Counted from the first letter of the stretch, positions 8,627 through 18,151 are shown. The stretch is DNA of 64,000 nucleotides from 66-474 sp036279975 (GCA_036279975.1 DASURP010000096.1:14650-78649); one strand, 5' to 3'. Notes: a model not told the origin generated them from the sequence alone. A program made the numbers and translations.

Positions 8627-9355
8627 ATGACCCTGCGCAGCGAACGTGTCCGCCTGTTCCAGACCCTGCCGCACGCCTGCGGCTACTTCCCGACGCGTAC
8701 CGCGCAAAATCTGGTGCTGGATCCTGCCGCACCGAACCTGCCCAACCTTTATGCGCTGTCACTGGCGCGCGGCTTTCGGCGCGCCGGCGGCCACGTCTAC
8801 CATCCGCATTGTCCGCGCTGCCACGCCTGCGAGCCATGCCGGATCGACGTTGCGGCTTTCAGGCCCGACCGCAGCCTGCGCCGTTGCCTGGGCGCCAACC
8901 GCGACCTCGAAGTGACCGAAGCCCCGCCGGGGTTCACCGACGGGCGCCACGAGTTGTACGCGCGCTACCTGCACGCCCGCCATCCCGGTGGCGGCATGGA
9001 CGACGCAAGCGACGAGGACTTCTCACACTTCCTCTCGGCGCCCTGGAGCACCACGCTGTTCCTGGAATTCCGGCTTGCCGGCCGGTTGGTCGCGGCGGCG
9101 GTCACCGACGTGTGCGACACCGGCCTGTCCGCGGTCTACACTTTTTTCGAACCCGAGCTGCCACGCCGCAGCCTCGGCACCTACGCGATCCTGCGCCAGA
9201 TCGAAATGGCCCGTGCGCGCGGCCTGCCGTACCTGTATCTCGGCTACTGGATCGAGGGCCACCCGAAGATGGGCTACAAGGCACGTTTCAACGGCTTGCA
9301 GGTACTCGGTCCGGAAGGCTGGCGTACGCTCGCAGCCATCCGTGGCAGTCGATGA
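8627..9355 (+). CDS. bpt: aspartate/glutamate leucyltransferase
   Basis: Leucyl-tRNA-protein transferase of the bacterial N-end rule. It adds leucine to proteins starting with Asp or Glu, so that ClpS/ClpAP can degrade them. The 242-residue protein carries the conserved N-terminal LFQTLPHACGYFP, the Cys-rich HCPRCHACEPCRID segment (about 64-77), and the acyltransferase core FLEFRLAGRLVAAAVTDV, VYTFFEPELPRRSLGTYAI and YLYLGYWIEGHPKMGYKARF. All are family hallmarks. It overlaps the next gene by ATGA. Confidence 0.92.
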   Translation: MTLRSERVRLFQTLPHACGYFPTRTAQNLVLDPAAPNLPNLYALSLARGFRRAGGHVYHPHCPRCHACEPCRIDVAAFRPDRSLRRCLGANRDLEVTEAPPGFTDGRHELYARYLHARHPGGGMDDASDEDFSHFLSAPWSTTLFLEFRLAGRLVAAAVTDVCDTGLSAVYTFFEPELPRRSLGTYAILRQIEMARARGLPYLYLGYWIEGHPKMGYKARFNGLQVLGPEGWRTLAAIRGSR

Positions 9356-9825
9356 GGCGCTGCCGGCGTCACGCCGCGTCGTTCGCCGTCATCGTCTGCA
9401 CTTCGGCCGCATTCGCACAAACGCCGTCGGCGGCGCCGGCCGCGAAGCCCGCGGGCGACCGCGCAGCCATCGCGGGGCTCGAGCAGCGCTGGCCAGCGGC
9501 CGTTGCACCCGGCGGCGACCGCAAGGCGCTTGCCGGCATCCTCGCCGAGGATTACATCGACACCGACTGGCAAGGCCACCTGCGCGGCAAGGCCGCGCCG
9601 ATGGCCGCCGCACCGGCCAAGGACGCGGTCGCGCACGTGACCGGGCTGGGCATCCGGGTGGGGGGCGACACCGCCGTCGCGACCGGCGTCAACCACATCC
9701 ATTCCACGCAAAAGGGCTGGACGGTCGAAGTGCCGTTCACCGACGTGTTCGCGCGCATCCACGGGCATTGGCGTGCGGTCGCCTCGCAGGAAATGCTGCG
9801 CAAGCCCGCCGCCGGCGGCCACTGA
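9352..9825 (+). CDS. exported NTF2-like (SnoaL/DUF4440) protein
   Basis: A 157-residue protein with a signal peptide (MRRCRRHAASFAVIVCTSAAFA) and a nuclear transport factor 2-like cone domain. This is seen in the helix AIAGLEQRWPAAV, then LAGILAEDYIDTDWQGHLRGK, the strand VGGDTAVATGVNHIHS and FTDVFARIHGHWRAVASQE. Such domains bind small ligands or act as lyases or isomerases; here no activity can be assigned. It starts inside the last codons of bpt (ATGA overlap), so translation is probably coupled. Confidence 0.7.
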   Translation: MRRCRRHAASFAVIVCTSAAFAQTPSAAPAAKPAGDRAAIAGLEQRWPAAVAPGGDRKALAGILAEDYIDTDWQGHLRGKAAPMAAAPAKDAVAHVTGLGIRVGGDTAVATGVNHIHSTQKGWTVEVPFTDVFARIHGHWRAVASQEMLRKPAAGGH

Positions 9826-9848
9826 CGCGCGCGGTACTGCGCCGTGGC

Positions 9849-11357
9849 TCAGGCGTCGCGCCGGACCGGATAGGGGTGCAGCCGTTCCAGCGATTGCGAC
9901 AGGCCATCGTCCACCACCACCCTGCAATGTTCGCGGCGCAGGCCGCGCGGATCGCCCGCGCCACAACTGTGCGCGATGATCCCGACCTCGTGCATCACGT
10001 TGCGCGCGTAATTGGCCACGCGTTCGGCCTTGTCGGTCACCACCAGCCCGCGTTGCAGGCGTGGATCGTGGGTGGTGATGCCGGTCGGACAGGTGTTGCG
10101 GTTGCAGCGCATCGCCTGGATGCAGCCCAGCGCGAACATGAAGCCGCGCGCGGAGTTCACGAAGTCGGCGCCCATCGCGAGCGCCCACGCCACTTCGTAA
10201 GCGGTGATGCATTTGCCCGCGCAGACCACCTTGATGCGCTCGCGCAGGCCTTGCTCGATCAGGATATCGACCAGCATCGGCAGCGATTCGCGCAACGGCA
10301 GGCCAACGCCTTCCATCAAGGTCTGGGGGGAAGCGCCGGTGCCGCCTTCGGAGCCATCGACGATGATGAAATCGGGCGCGCTCGGGATGCCGCGGCGATG
10401 CACTTCCATGCACAACTCGCGGATCCACTCGACGCCGCCCAGTACCGCCTTGAAACCCGTCGGCAACCCGCTCACCTCGCGCACGTGCGCGACAAAGTCC
10501 AGCAGTTCTGCGACGTTGCCGATCTCCGGGTGCCGGTTCGGGCTGACCGAATCCTGGCCGGCGGGGATGCCGCGGATCGCCGCGATTTCCGGCGTCACCT
10601 TGGCGCCCGGCAGCAGGCCGCCGAGGCCCGGCTTGGCGCCTTGCGACAACTTGACGCTGACCATCTTCACCTCATCGTGCGCGCAGACCGCGCACAGCTT
10701 GTCGTCGTCCAGCCGGCCATCCGGCGTGCGCACGCCGTACTTCGCGGTACCGATCTCGAACACGATGTCGCAGCCGCCTTCGAGGTGGTACGGCGCCAAT
10801 CCACCCTCGCCCGTATCCAGCCAGATCCCGGCCTTTGCCGCACCGCGCGACAGGGCGCGCACCGCCGGTGCCGAGAGCGCGCCGAAACTCATCGCCGAGA
10901 TGTTGAAGAACGCCGCATGCGAGTAGGGCTTGCGCGCGTGCGGGCCGATCAGCAGCGGCCTGGGGTCCACCGCTTCGCCGCCGAGGTCGGGAAACGGCGC
11001 ATTCACGAAGAACGGCACGCCCTCGACGCGCAGGTCGCGGGTTGAACCGAACGCGCGGGTATTGTCGGTGTTCACCGAGGCGCGATGCACCCACACCCGC
11101 TCGGCGCGATTGAACGGCAGTTCCTCGCGGTCGAACGCCGAAAAATAGCGCCGGAAGAACACCCCGAAGTGTTGCAGCAGCTTGCGCGAATGACCGATGA
11201 CCGGGTAGTTGCGCAGGATCGCATTGCGCGTCTGCAGGCGGTCGTAAACGAACAGTGCCGCCGCGGTCGCCAGCGCGATCAGAAGCAGCAACAACACGAT
11301 CGAGGCAAGGATCTCGACCGCGATCAGCGACCATCCCGGGGTTCCCGCAGCGTTCAT
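9849..11357 (-). CDS. membrane-anchored FMN-binding glutamate synthase-like protein
   Basis: A 502-residue stand-alone homologue of the FMN-binding domain of glutamate synthase (GltS_FMN family). One membrane helix lies at about 11-35, and the rest is cytoplasmic. Motifs are ISAMSFGALSAPAVRALSRG, the flavin/phosphate segment VSVKLSQGAKPGLGG, IIVDGSEGGTGASP and the Cys cluster CNRNTCPTGI for a 3Fe-4S-type centre. No glutaminase domain is present, so it is not a complete glutamate synthase. The electron donor and true substrate are unknown. The ATG at 11357 has GGGAG 7-8 bases upstream. No operon partner is evident. Confidence 0.82.
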   Translation of the reverse strand: MNAAGTPGWSLIAVEILASIVLLLLLIALATAAALFVYDRLQTRNAILRNYPVIGHSRKLLQHFGVFFRRYFSAFDREELPFNRAERVWVHRASVNTDNTRAFGSTRDLRVEGVPFFVNAPFPDLGGEAVDPRPLLIGPHARKPYSHAAFFNISAMSFGALSAPAVRALSRGAAKAGIWLDTGEGGLAPYHLEGGCDIVFEIGTAKYGVRTPDGRLDDDKLCAVCAHDEVKMVSVKLSQGAKPGLGGLLPGAKVTPEIAAIRGIPAGQDSVSPNRHPEIGNVAELLDFVAHVREVSGLPTGFKAVLGGVEWIRELCMEVHRRGIPSAPDFIIVDGSEGGTGASPQTLMEGVGLPLRESLPMLVDILIEQGLRERIKVVCAGKCITAYEVAWALAMGADFVNSARGFMFALGCIQAMRCNRNTCPTGITTHDPRLQRGLVVTDKAERVANYARNVMHEVGIIAHSCGAGDPRGLRREHCRVVVDDGLSQSLERLHPYPVRRDA

Positions 11358-11526
11358 TCCAATACTCCCTGTCCGCGATGACAAGGATTCTAACCACGCC
11401 CGCCACGCTTGCGCTGGTACGCGCAGCGACATGCCCGACGGCATGTCCCGGAGCGACGGTGTACCCTCACCTGGTCGTGTCCCAGGCAACAGACCTGAAA
11501 CCCCACCCCTGCGCGGAAATCGATCC

Positions 11527-12003
11527 ATGCACCGCAAACCGATTGTCCTGGCGCTCGGCGCCGCCCTTCCCGTGCTGGCGCTCGCCGCAGGCCAGCCCCC
11601 CGCCAGCAGCGCGCAACCGCATCCGGCGTCCAGCGCGCACGCCAACGCGGTCGCGGGGCAAGCCAACGCGATCCGCATCGAGGCCTGCGGCAACCAGTCG
11701 GCGTCGCTGCTGGAAGCGCTCGGCAAGGGGGATTACAAGGCCGCCACTTCCGATTTCGACAAGCAAATGAAGGCCGGCCTGGATGCCGCCAGGCTGGGCG
11801 CCTTCTGGGCATCGGTGGGCCAGCAGTTCGGCAAGCTCGAGTCGCGGGGCGATCCGCAAAGCGTGATGTACGAAGGCATGTCGGTCGTCTCCATTTCCCT
11901 GCACTTCACGAAGGGCGACCTGTCTGCGCAAGTCGCCTGCGACAGCGCAGGCAAGATCGCCGGTTTCCACGTCCGGCCCGCGACGCCCGCATCCTCGCAA
12001 TGA
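11527..12003 (+). CDS. exported DUF3887-like protein
   Basis: A 158-residue protein with a signal peptide (MHRKPIVLALGAALPVLALA) and an Ala/Ser-rich linker. A DUF3887-type domain follows: LLEALGKGDYKAATSDFDKQ, LGAFWASVGQQFGKL and a C-terminal beta region VSISLHFTKGDLSAQVACD. In other proteins this domain sits in front of hydrolases; alone, its function is unknown. The M15 peptidase gene begins 10 bases after its stop, so the two are probably one unit and may act on the envelope. Confidence 0.65.
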   Translation: MHRKPIVLALGAALPVLALAAGQPPASSAQPHPASSAHANAVAGQANAIRIEACGNQSASLLEALGKGDYKAATSDFDKQMKAGLDAARLGAFWASVGQQFGKLESRGDPQSVMYEGMSVVSISLHFTKGDLSAQVACDSAGKIAGFHVRPATPASSQ

Positions 12004-12013
12004 CCCGTCGGGC

Positions 12014-12586
12014 ATGACCACTGCGTCAAGCGCCGGGGCGACGCCACCGCTGCGCTGCAGCGACACCGCGGCCCGCGACGCCCTGCTGGCACGGGCTTTC
12101 GCACTGGGGGTTCCGCGCGATTACGGAAGCACGCGCCATTTGCGCCTGCAGCGCGAGCCCGCGCAGCTGGTCGCGATCGGGGCGGACATCCACGCCCGCA
12201 TGCAATGGCTGCAACCCCGCCCGGCGCGCGCACTCGCGCGCATGCGCGCAGCGGCCGGCCATGACGGCATCGATCTGCAAGTCGTGTCCGCGTTCCGTTC
12301 GATCGAATACCAGCTCGGCATCCTCGAACGCAAACTCGCAAGCGGGCAGTCGCTGGATGAAATCCTGCGCGTCAACGCCGCGCCCGGCTACAGCGAACAC
12401 CATTCCGGACGCTGCCTGGACTTCACCACGCCCGGCTCCCCCGCGCTCGAGCAGGCGTTCGAACGCTCGCCCGCATTCGCGTGGCTCGCCCGGAACGCCG
12501 CGGACTTCGGGTTCCATCTCTCCTACCCGCGCGGCAACCCGCACGGGATCGCGTACGAACCGTGGCATTGGTGTTGGCGCGCCTAG
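12014..12586 (+). CDS. D-alanyl-D-alanine carboxypeptidase family protein (M15B, VanY-like)
   Basis: A 190-residue zinc peptidase of the M15B family, expected to trim the terminal D-Ala of peptidoglycan stem peptides. The signature is nearly complete. VSAFRSIEYQLGIL (about 94-107) gives the substrate-binding Ser/Arg/Gln. GYSEHHSGRCLDF provides the zinc-binding His and Asp. AYEPWHW at the C-terminus gives the catalytic Glu and last His ligand. No signal peptide is visible, unlike many VanY proteins, so it may act in the cytoplasm or use an unrecognised export signal. Confidence 0.82.
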   Translation: MTTASSAGATPPLRCSDTAARDALLARAFALGVPRDYGSTRHLRLQREPAQLVAIGADIHARMQWLQPRPARALARMRAAAGHDGIDLQVVSAFRSIEYQLGILERKLASGQSLDEILRVNAAPGYSEHHSGRCLDFTTPGSPALEQAFERSPAFAWLARNAADFGFHLSYPRGNPHGIAYEPWHWCWRA

Positions 12587-12679
12587 CCCATGGATAGGCG
12601 CAATTGCCGCGCGGCAACCCCCCATCGACCACCCGAAGGAAGCCGAGTGCCCCCACCGAGTCTTGCCAGGAACGCCGCC

Positions 12680-14323
12680 ATGTCCGTGTTCGCCGAAAAA
12701 CTTTGGGGCGGCCTGCTCGATGCAATGGTTCCGAAACGCAAGCTGCTGGCGAAGTTGCGCGCCCGCTGGGGTGCAGTGGGCGACAAGGACGGCTACCTCG
12801 CAAGCCGCTACTTCGAGTTGATCCGGTACCGTTCGCCCGGGGCATGGGTGGACGACAAGACCTGGGGCGATCTCGAGTTCCCGGGGATCTTCGCGCAGAT
12901 GGACACCACACTGACGCCGGTCGGCAGCCAGGTTTTGTACGCCCGCCTGCGCGAATACGACGACGATCCGGAAGCCCTCGCACGCCGCTACGCACGCTGC
13001 CTTGCACTCGCCGCGAACGCGCCCCTGCGCGAAGCGATCCAGCTGCGGCTGGCGAGGCTCGCCGATGACTCCCATGCCGACCTCGCGGAGCTGTTGTTCG
13101 GAGACCGCGTGGAGCGGCCTGCACGTCGAACCCTGATCTGGGGGTGGGGCCTGCTGTCGCTCGCGCTGCTGGTGCTGACCGTGTTCTTCAAGTTCGCGGC
13201 GTGGCCCTGGCTGGCGGTGCTGCTGGTCAATGCCCTCGTGATCTTCCGGCGGAACTGGCGGCAACAGCGCGAAGCGGAAGCAATGAAACACTGCGCGACG
13301 CTGCTGGACGTGGCGGACCGGCTCGCGGCACTGCGCCACCTCGACGCCGCGCCGCCAGAACTTTCACGACTGGAGGACGAGCGCCCCAAGCGCGCCGCCG
13401 TGCGCAGGGTGCTGTTCTGGTTCGCGCTGATGAAGATCCCGCCGGTCTTCCCGGTGCTGTTCGCCATCCTGAACCTCGTGTTCCTGACCGAGCTGGCCAT
13501 CCACGCCGGGACCATCGAACGCTTCTTCCGGATACGCCAGAAACTCGCGGCGACCTTCGCACTGGTCGGCGGGATCGACGCCGCCATCGCGATGGCTTCC
13601 TGCCTGCAGCGGCAGCCACGCCATTGCACGCCGGCGTTCGCCGGAACCCGCACGCTGTCCGTCACGGACGGCCGGCACCCGCTGCTCCCCGGCGGGGTCG
13701 CCAATTCGATCCGGCTGGAGCGCAAGTCGATCCTGGTCACCGGCTCGAACATGGCCGGCAAGACCACCTTCATCAATATGCTGGCCTGCAATGCGATCCT
13801 GGGCCAGACGGCGGGATTCTGTTTCGCCGCCGCGGCCACGCTGCCGCGCACGACCGTGCTGGCCTCGATCCACGGCGCGCACTCGGTCGAATCGGGCAAG
13901 AGCCACTACTTCGCGGAGATCGAAGCCATCGATGGCTTCATTCGCCGCGGCGCGCAGGGCCACGGCATGATCCTGGCCATCGACGAGCCCTTCAGTGGCA
14001 CCAACACGGTCGAACGGATCGCGGTCGCGCGCGCGGTCCTGGAGTCACTCGGCACGCACGCGATCGTGCTCGCCACCACCCACGACGTCGAACTGCAGGC
14101 GCTGCTGGGCGACGACTACGTGTTGTGCCATTTCCAGGAAAATCCCGACGTGGATGGCTACTTCGATTACCGGCTGCGGCCGGGCCCCGCACGCGCGCGC
14201 AACGCGATCCGGCTGCTCGAGCGCATGGGTTTCCCGCGGGCCATCACCGCGCACGCAATGGCTTACGCCGAGCAGGAACCGCAAGGCGGCATGCCGGCGG
14301 CCGCGGGCAACCGCCCCGGCTGA
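12680..14323 (+). CDS. MutS-like ATPase with membrane segments
   Basis: A 547-residue protein whose last third is a MutS-type ABC ATPase. It has Walker A GSNMAGKTT (355-363), LPRTTVLASIHGAHSVESGK, Walker B GMILAIDEPFSGTN and the H-loop-like LATTHDVEL. It lacks the mismatch-recognition domain of MutS and the Smr domain of MutS2. Instead there are hydrophobic stretches at about 152-190 and 243-272, so it is probably anchored in the inner membrane. A mismatch-repair role is therefore doubtful. Start ATG 12680 follows a GGAA-type ribosome site; upstream in-frame codons look non-coding. Confidence 0.75.
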   Translation: MSVFAEKLWGGLLDAMVPKRKLLAKLRARWGAVGDKDGYLASRYFELIRYRSPGAWVDDKTWGDLEFPGIFAQMDTTLTPVGSQVLYARLREYDDDPEALARRYARCLALAANAPLREAIQLRLARLADDSHADLAELLFGDRVERPARRTLIWGWGLLSLALLVLTVFFKFAAWPWLAVLLVNALVIFRRNWRQQREAEAMKHCATLLDVADRLAALRHLDAAPPELSRLEDERPKRAAVRRVLFWFALMKIPPVFPVLFAILNLVFLTELAIHAGTIERFFRIRQKLAATFALVGGIDAAIAMASCLQRQPRHCTPAFAGTRTLSVTDGRHPLLPGGVANSIRLERKSILVTGSNMAGKTTFINMLACNAILGQTAGFCFAAAATLPRTTVLASIHGAHSVESGKSHYFAEIEAIDGFIRRGAQGHGMILAIDEPFSGTNTVERIAVARAVLESLGTHAIVLATTHDVELQALLGDDYVLCHFQENPDVDGYFDYRLRPGPARARNAIRLLERMGFPRAITAHAMAYAEQEPQGGMPAAAGNRPG

Positions 14324-14338
14324 GCCGCGCCGCCACCT

Positions 14339-14998
14339 TCATTTCCGCGCATCGGACTGCGCGGCATCCACCACCCGCCACAGGTAGAAACCCGCGAGGG
14401 TGCGATACGGCGCCCAGCGTTCGCCGAATTCACGCAGCTCGCGCGGGGGCGGCAACTCCGACCAGCGGTGCACGATCTGCGCGCCCTTGCGGACGCCGAG
14501 GTCGTCGACCGGAAGCACGTCCGGGCGGCCGAGCCGGAACATCAGCATCATCTCGACCGTCCAGCGACCGATGCCGCGCACCTGGACGAGATGGTCGATC
14601 AGGTCCTGATCCGGCATGCGCGCCAGCTGCGCCGCCGTCGGCACAATGCGCGCGTGCGCCTTGGTCGCGAGGTCGCGCAGGGCCGCGATCTTGTTGCGCG
14701 ACACACCCGCCGCGCGCAGCGCGGTGTCGTCCACGGCGTCGAGCCCGCGCGCGGTGATCCTGCGCCCGCGCGGCATCAGGTCCTCGACCCTGCCGGAGAT
14801 TGTGCGCGCCGCCTTGCCGGAAAGCTGCTGGTGCAGGATCGAATGCGCCAGCGCATCGACCGGGTCGAAGCGTGCTTCGAAATCGTGTTCGAGCGGACCG
14901 ATCCGGCTGATCCAGCGGCCAAGCTTGCGATCCCGTTTCAGGAGGTGCGCGGTCGCGGCCTCGGCGTCGAAACCGCGTGGAATCAGGGCACCTTTCAT
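14339..14998 (-). CDS. DNA-3-methyladenine glycosylase II-like (AlkA-type HhH-GPD)
   Basis: A 219-residue HhH-GPD base-excision glycosylase that removes alkylated bases such as 3-methyladenine. The helix-hairpin-helix is VRGIGRWTVEMML (about 138-150). The catalytic Asp follows in DVLPVDDLGVRKG. Upstream, DALAHSILHQQLSGKAA is the family's substrate-pocket segment. It lacks the N-terminal AlkA domain of E. coli (282 residues) and matches the short AlkA-like form common in Proteobacteria. It is convergent with the MutS-like gene. Confidence 0.87.
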   Translation of the reverse strand: MKGALIPRGFDAEAATAHLLKRDRKLGRWISRIGPLEHDFEARFDPVDALAHSILHQQLSGKAARTISGRVEDLMPRGRRITARGLDAVDDTALRAAGVSRNKIAALRDLATKAHARIVPTAAQLARMPDQDLIDHLVQVRGIGRWTVEMMLMFRLGRPDVLPVDDLGVRKGAQIVHRWSELPPPRELREFGERWAPYRTLAGFYLWRVVDAAQSDARK

Positions 14999-15174
14999 TC
15001 ATCCCTCCACATGCAATCCGGTGCAACAAGCAGCAGCTGTCCTGGAATGCCAGGCCACGGAGTCGGCCATGGATGGCGGTCCTGGGCGGCTCTGATGGTG
15101 GCTCCGACGGCCGTTCCGGCCCGCGCGGTCCGGGAAAACCATCCCGGCAACCGAGTCGTTCGCCGCTGCAGCGA

Positions 15175-15570
15175 TCAGGGGCGATCGCACCAAAATGCCG
15201 CACCCAGCGCGATCCAGCCGCAAACCAGGGCGAACCCACCGAGTGGCGTCAACAAGCCGAACTGGTGCGGCGCGCCCAGCGCCAGCGCATACAGGCTCCC
15301 GCAAAACAGCACGATTCCGCTGGCGCACAGGGCCGCGGCCAGGCGTGCGGCGTGCGACGGCCGCAGCAGCGCGCAGACGGCAAGCACCAGCGCGTGCCAG
15401 AACTGGAAACGCACCGCCGTGTGCCACACGTCCAGCATCGGCGCCGACAACTGCGTATGCAAGGCATGCGCACCGAGCGCGCCGAGCACCACCGCGCTGG
15501 CGCCGGCCGCCGCGGCCGCGACGCCCGGCCAGCGCAACCGCAACGCCAAGTCCGCCTGCGCCGGTTTCAT
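15175..15570 (-). CDS. DUF423 family inner-membrane protein
   Basis: A 131-residue protein with four predicted membrane helices, matching the YgdD/DUF423 family. The signature is AVVLGALGAHALHTQLSAP followed by WHTAVRFQFWHALVL, then LLTPLGGFALVCGWIALG. No function is known for the family. The ATG at 15568-15570 overlaps the end of the gldG-like gene by 4 bases, so it is translated as the last gene of the ABC operon. About 176 bases after its stop hold no gene. Confidence 0.8.
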   Translation of the reverse strand: MKPAQADLALRLRWPGVAAAAAGASAVVLGALGAHALHTQLSAPMLDVWHTAVRFQFWHALVLAVCALLRPSHAARLAAALCASGIVLFCGSLYALALGAPHQFGLLTPLGGFALVCGWIALGAAFWCDRP

Positions 15571-17381
15571 TGCCAGTCCCCCCCGGTCCGCCGCCGGCGC
15601 ATGCGCCACAGTCCATACAACAATCCCAGCAGCGCGACCAGGATCGGCATCAGCAGGATGTCGATGACCTTGAGCTGCATCGAAAGCCGCTCGATGTCGG
15701 CGTCGAGGCTGCGTTGCACCGCGCGCAATTCGCTGCGGATCTCGAGCTTGCGCTGCACGAATTCGTTCACCGCCGCTTTCTGCGCCGCGGTCCGGTTGTG
15801 CCCCTGGGCGGCGTGCTTGAGCTCGGCCAGCCGCTGCTCGGCGTCGCCGAGCTCGGCCTGCAGTTCGATCTGCTTGGCCTTGAACTTTTCGTCGGCCTGG
15901 CGGCGCAGCATGTCCACCCGCGTGAACCTGCGCTCGTTCACCGCGCGCCCGCGGATCGCGATCAGGTTCGAGGGGCCGGCCAGGTCGTCGATCATGTTGA
16001 CGAAAAAGTCCCCGTTGTTCGCGAACGGGCTCATCAGGGTCTGGCCCAGGGTCGGGCTGGGCTGGACCCACAGGCGATCGGAAAGCAGGTCCGTGTCGCC
16101 GACCAGGATCACCTGCGGTTTGCGTGCCGGCGGCTGCGCGGGCGAATCGGTGGCGTATGCGGCGGGCAGTTCGCCGTCGAGGCGCACCGCGATCGCGTAG
16201 TGCTCGCCGTCCGGCGTGTAGTCCCTGTACAGGGTGGCCGGATCGCTCGCCTCACGCACGCGTTGCGCCGTCACCACCCGCGCCTCGGTGGTGCTCTGGA
16301 GCAACGGCACCAGCCGGACCGTCGCGCCCGGGAGCAGGCTGAAATACCCCGTCGCGGCCACGTCGATCACGCTCAACGCCGAGGTCACCGGGTCGCGCCG
16401 GTTGAGCTCGTCGCCGGTCAGTCCCAGCACCGCCGGATCCCGTACCGGCGCACCCGCGCCCGACGGCTGCACGGTCAGCGCGCGCGATCGATCCAGCAAC
16501 ACGCGATCGGGATCGAACGACACGCCCCACGCCTGGAACAGCGGCAGCAGGTCGGATTGCGCGCCGCCATCGACTTCCGAATCGGGATCGACGAACGCCA
16601 GCAAATGGCCGCCCGCTTGCACGTAGCGGTCGATCGCCAGCACGTCGGCGTGGGCAAGCCCGCTGGGGTGGATCACGACCAGCACGCCTGCATCGGCAGG
16701 CTGCAAAGAGGCCAGCGAGGCCGCGTCGAGGCGTTGCACGTCGAACAACTGCTGGACCTGCTGCAGCGCGGTCCACGCCGGCGTGGTGTTGCCGTCCACA
16801 TCGGCGCCGCCCCAGATCGGCAAGCTGCTGTAGATCGCCACGCGCGGCTTGTGTTTGATGCCGAGGTCGTGCAGCAGGCGCGCGACGTCGTACTCGACGA
16901 ACGGCTCCTTGGCGGGCAGGAAAAACGGAATGGCGGCGTTCCGCCCGTTGCCGGTGTTGCTGCCCGCCAGCCCGAAGAAGATGGCTTCGCCTGTGCCCTC
17001 GCCGCGCACCGAGGTCAGCCCCGCGGCGGTCGCGCGATCCTCATCCTCCGAGTACGGCAGCGGATCGACCTGGGTCAGCTTGACGTGCCCGTGCGAGTAG
17101 CGCACGACCTGCTCCAGCATGTGCAGCACGCGCCGGTGGTAGGCGCGCAGTTGCGGCAGGCCATGGCTGGCGCGATCGGAAAAATACAGTGTCAGGTCGA
17201 TGGGCTGGTCCAGCCCTTCGATGATCCTGATCGTTCCCGGCGACAGCGTGTACAGATGATCGCGGGTCAGGTCGATGCGGTTGCCGCCAAGCCAGCGCGA
17301 CGCGCCGAGCACCAGCAGCACGTAGCACGCCGCGAGAAGCGGCAGCGCCACCCACAAGCGTCCGCGCCGGGGCAGCCTCAT
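15567..17381 (-). CDS. GldG-type ABC transporter auxiliary protein
   Basis: A 604-residue protein of the GldG/ABC-type_uncharacterised family, anchored at both ends. A membrane helix lies near 9-27, and another near 570-590 before an Arg-rich tail. The large periplasmic part shows RIDLTRDHLYTLSPGTIRII, FFLPAKEPFVEYDVARLLHD, VVIHPSGLAHADVLAIDRYV, FVDPDSEVDG and VILVGDTDLLSD. A coiled-coil region (about 510-565) precedes the last helix. It overlaps the permease by ATGA. In Flavobacteria GldG serves gliding. Here a role in exporting or remodelling an envelope component is only inferred. Confidence 0.82.
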   Translation of the reverse strand: MRLPRRGRLWVALPLLAACYVLLVLGASRWLGGNRIDLTRDHLYTLSPGTIRIIEGLDQPIDLTLYFSDRASHGLPQLRAYHRRVLHMLEQVVRYSHGHVKLTQVDPLPYSEDEDRATAAGLTSVRGEGTGEAIFFGLAGSNTGNGRNAAIPFFLPAKEPFVEYDVARLLHDLGIKHKPRVAIYSSLPIWGGADVDGNTTPAWTALQQVQQLFDVQRLDAASLASLQPADAGVLVVIHPSGLAHADVLAIDRYVQAGGHLLAFVDPDSEVDGGAQSDLLPLFQAWGVSFDPDRVLLDRSRALTVQPSGAGAPVRDPAVLGLTGDELNRRDPVTSALSVIDVAATGYFSLLPGATVRLVPLLQSTTEARVVTAQRVREASDPATLYRDYTPDGEHYAIAVRLDGELPAAYATDSPAQPPARKPQVILVGDTDLLSDRLWVQPSPTLGQTLMSPFANNGDFFVNMIDDLAGPSNLIAIRGRAVNERRFTRVDMLRRQADEKFKAKQIELQAELGDAEQRLAELKHAAQGHNRTAAQKAAVNEFVQRKLEIRSELRAVQRSLDADIERLSMQLKVIDILLMPILVALLGLLYGLWRMRRRRTGGDWQ

Positions 17382-18151
17382 CCGCCGCGCCTCGCGTCGA
17401 GGATCAGCACGTTGGCGGCCAGCCAGGCCACGATCGTCAGCACGAAATAGGCAAGGTCGCCGAAATCGAGCACGCCGCGCGCGATCGCCTGGAAATGCGC
17501 GAGCAGGCTCAGGTCGGACAAGGCATCGGCGACACGGTTGGAACCCAGCGCCAGCAGCGGTTGCTGCACCAGCGGATCGCCCGCCAGCAGGAACACGAAG
17601 CACACCGCGAGCGCGAGGATGAAGGCGATGACCTGGCTGCGGGTAAGCACCGACAGGCATTCGCTGATCGCGAGGAAGGCGCCGGCCATGAGCAAACTGC
17701 CGATGTAACTGGCAAGGATCACGCCGTTGTCGGGATGGCCGAGGTAGTTCACGGTCAGCCACATCGGGAAGGTCAGCGCCAATGCACAACCGATGTACAG
17801 CCACGCGGCGAGGAACTTGGCCAATACCGCCTGCCAGGGCCGGATCGGCAGCGTCAACAGCAGCTCGAGGGTGCCGCTGCGGCGCTCCTCGGCCCACAGG
17901 CGCATCGCCAGCGCGGGCACCAGCACCAGGTACAGCCACGGATGGAAACGGAAGAACGGATCCAGGTCAGCCTGGCCGCGTTCGAAGAATGCCCCGAGGT
18001 AAAACGTGAACGCGCCCGCCGACAGCAGGAAGATCACGCTGAACAGCCATGCGACCGGCGTGATCAGGTACCCGTGGAGCTCGCGCAGCAGCACGCCACG
18101 AAAGGCCTTGCCGTGCAATCCAGCCGTGGCCCTCGCGGTCACCGGCGGCAT
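17378..18151 (-). CDS. ABC transporter permease, GldF/ABC-2 type
   Basis: A 257-residue ABC-2 permease with six predicted membrane helices. The signature MRLWAEERRSGTLELLLTLP follows helix 2, as in NosY and GldF. RELHGYLITPVAWLF is the start of the domain. The ATG at 18149-18151 begins MPPVTARATAGLHGK; longer in-frame extensions lack coding character. It overlaps the downstream gldG-like gene by 4 bases and lies 140 bases after the ATPase gene. Together the three form one transporter. Confidence 0.85.
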   Translation of the reverse strand: MPPVTARATAGLHGKAFRGVLLRELHGYLITPVAWLFSVIFLLSAGAFTFYLGAFFERGQADLDPFFRFHPWLYLVLVPALAMRLWAEERRSGTLELLLTLPIRPWQAVLAKFLAAWLYIGCALALTFPMWLTVNYLGHPDNGVILASYIGSLLMAGAFLAISECLSVLTRSQVIAFILALAVCFVFLLAGDPLVQQPLLALGSNRVADALSDLSLLAHFQAIARGVLDFGDLAYFVLTIVAWLAANVLILDARRGG

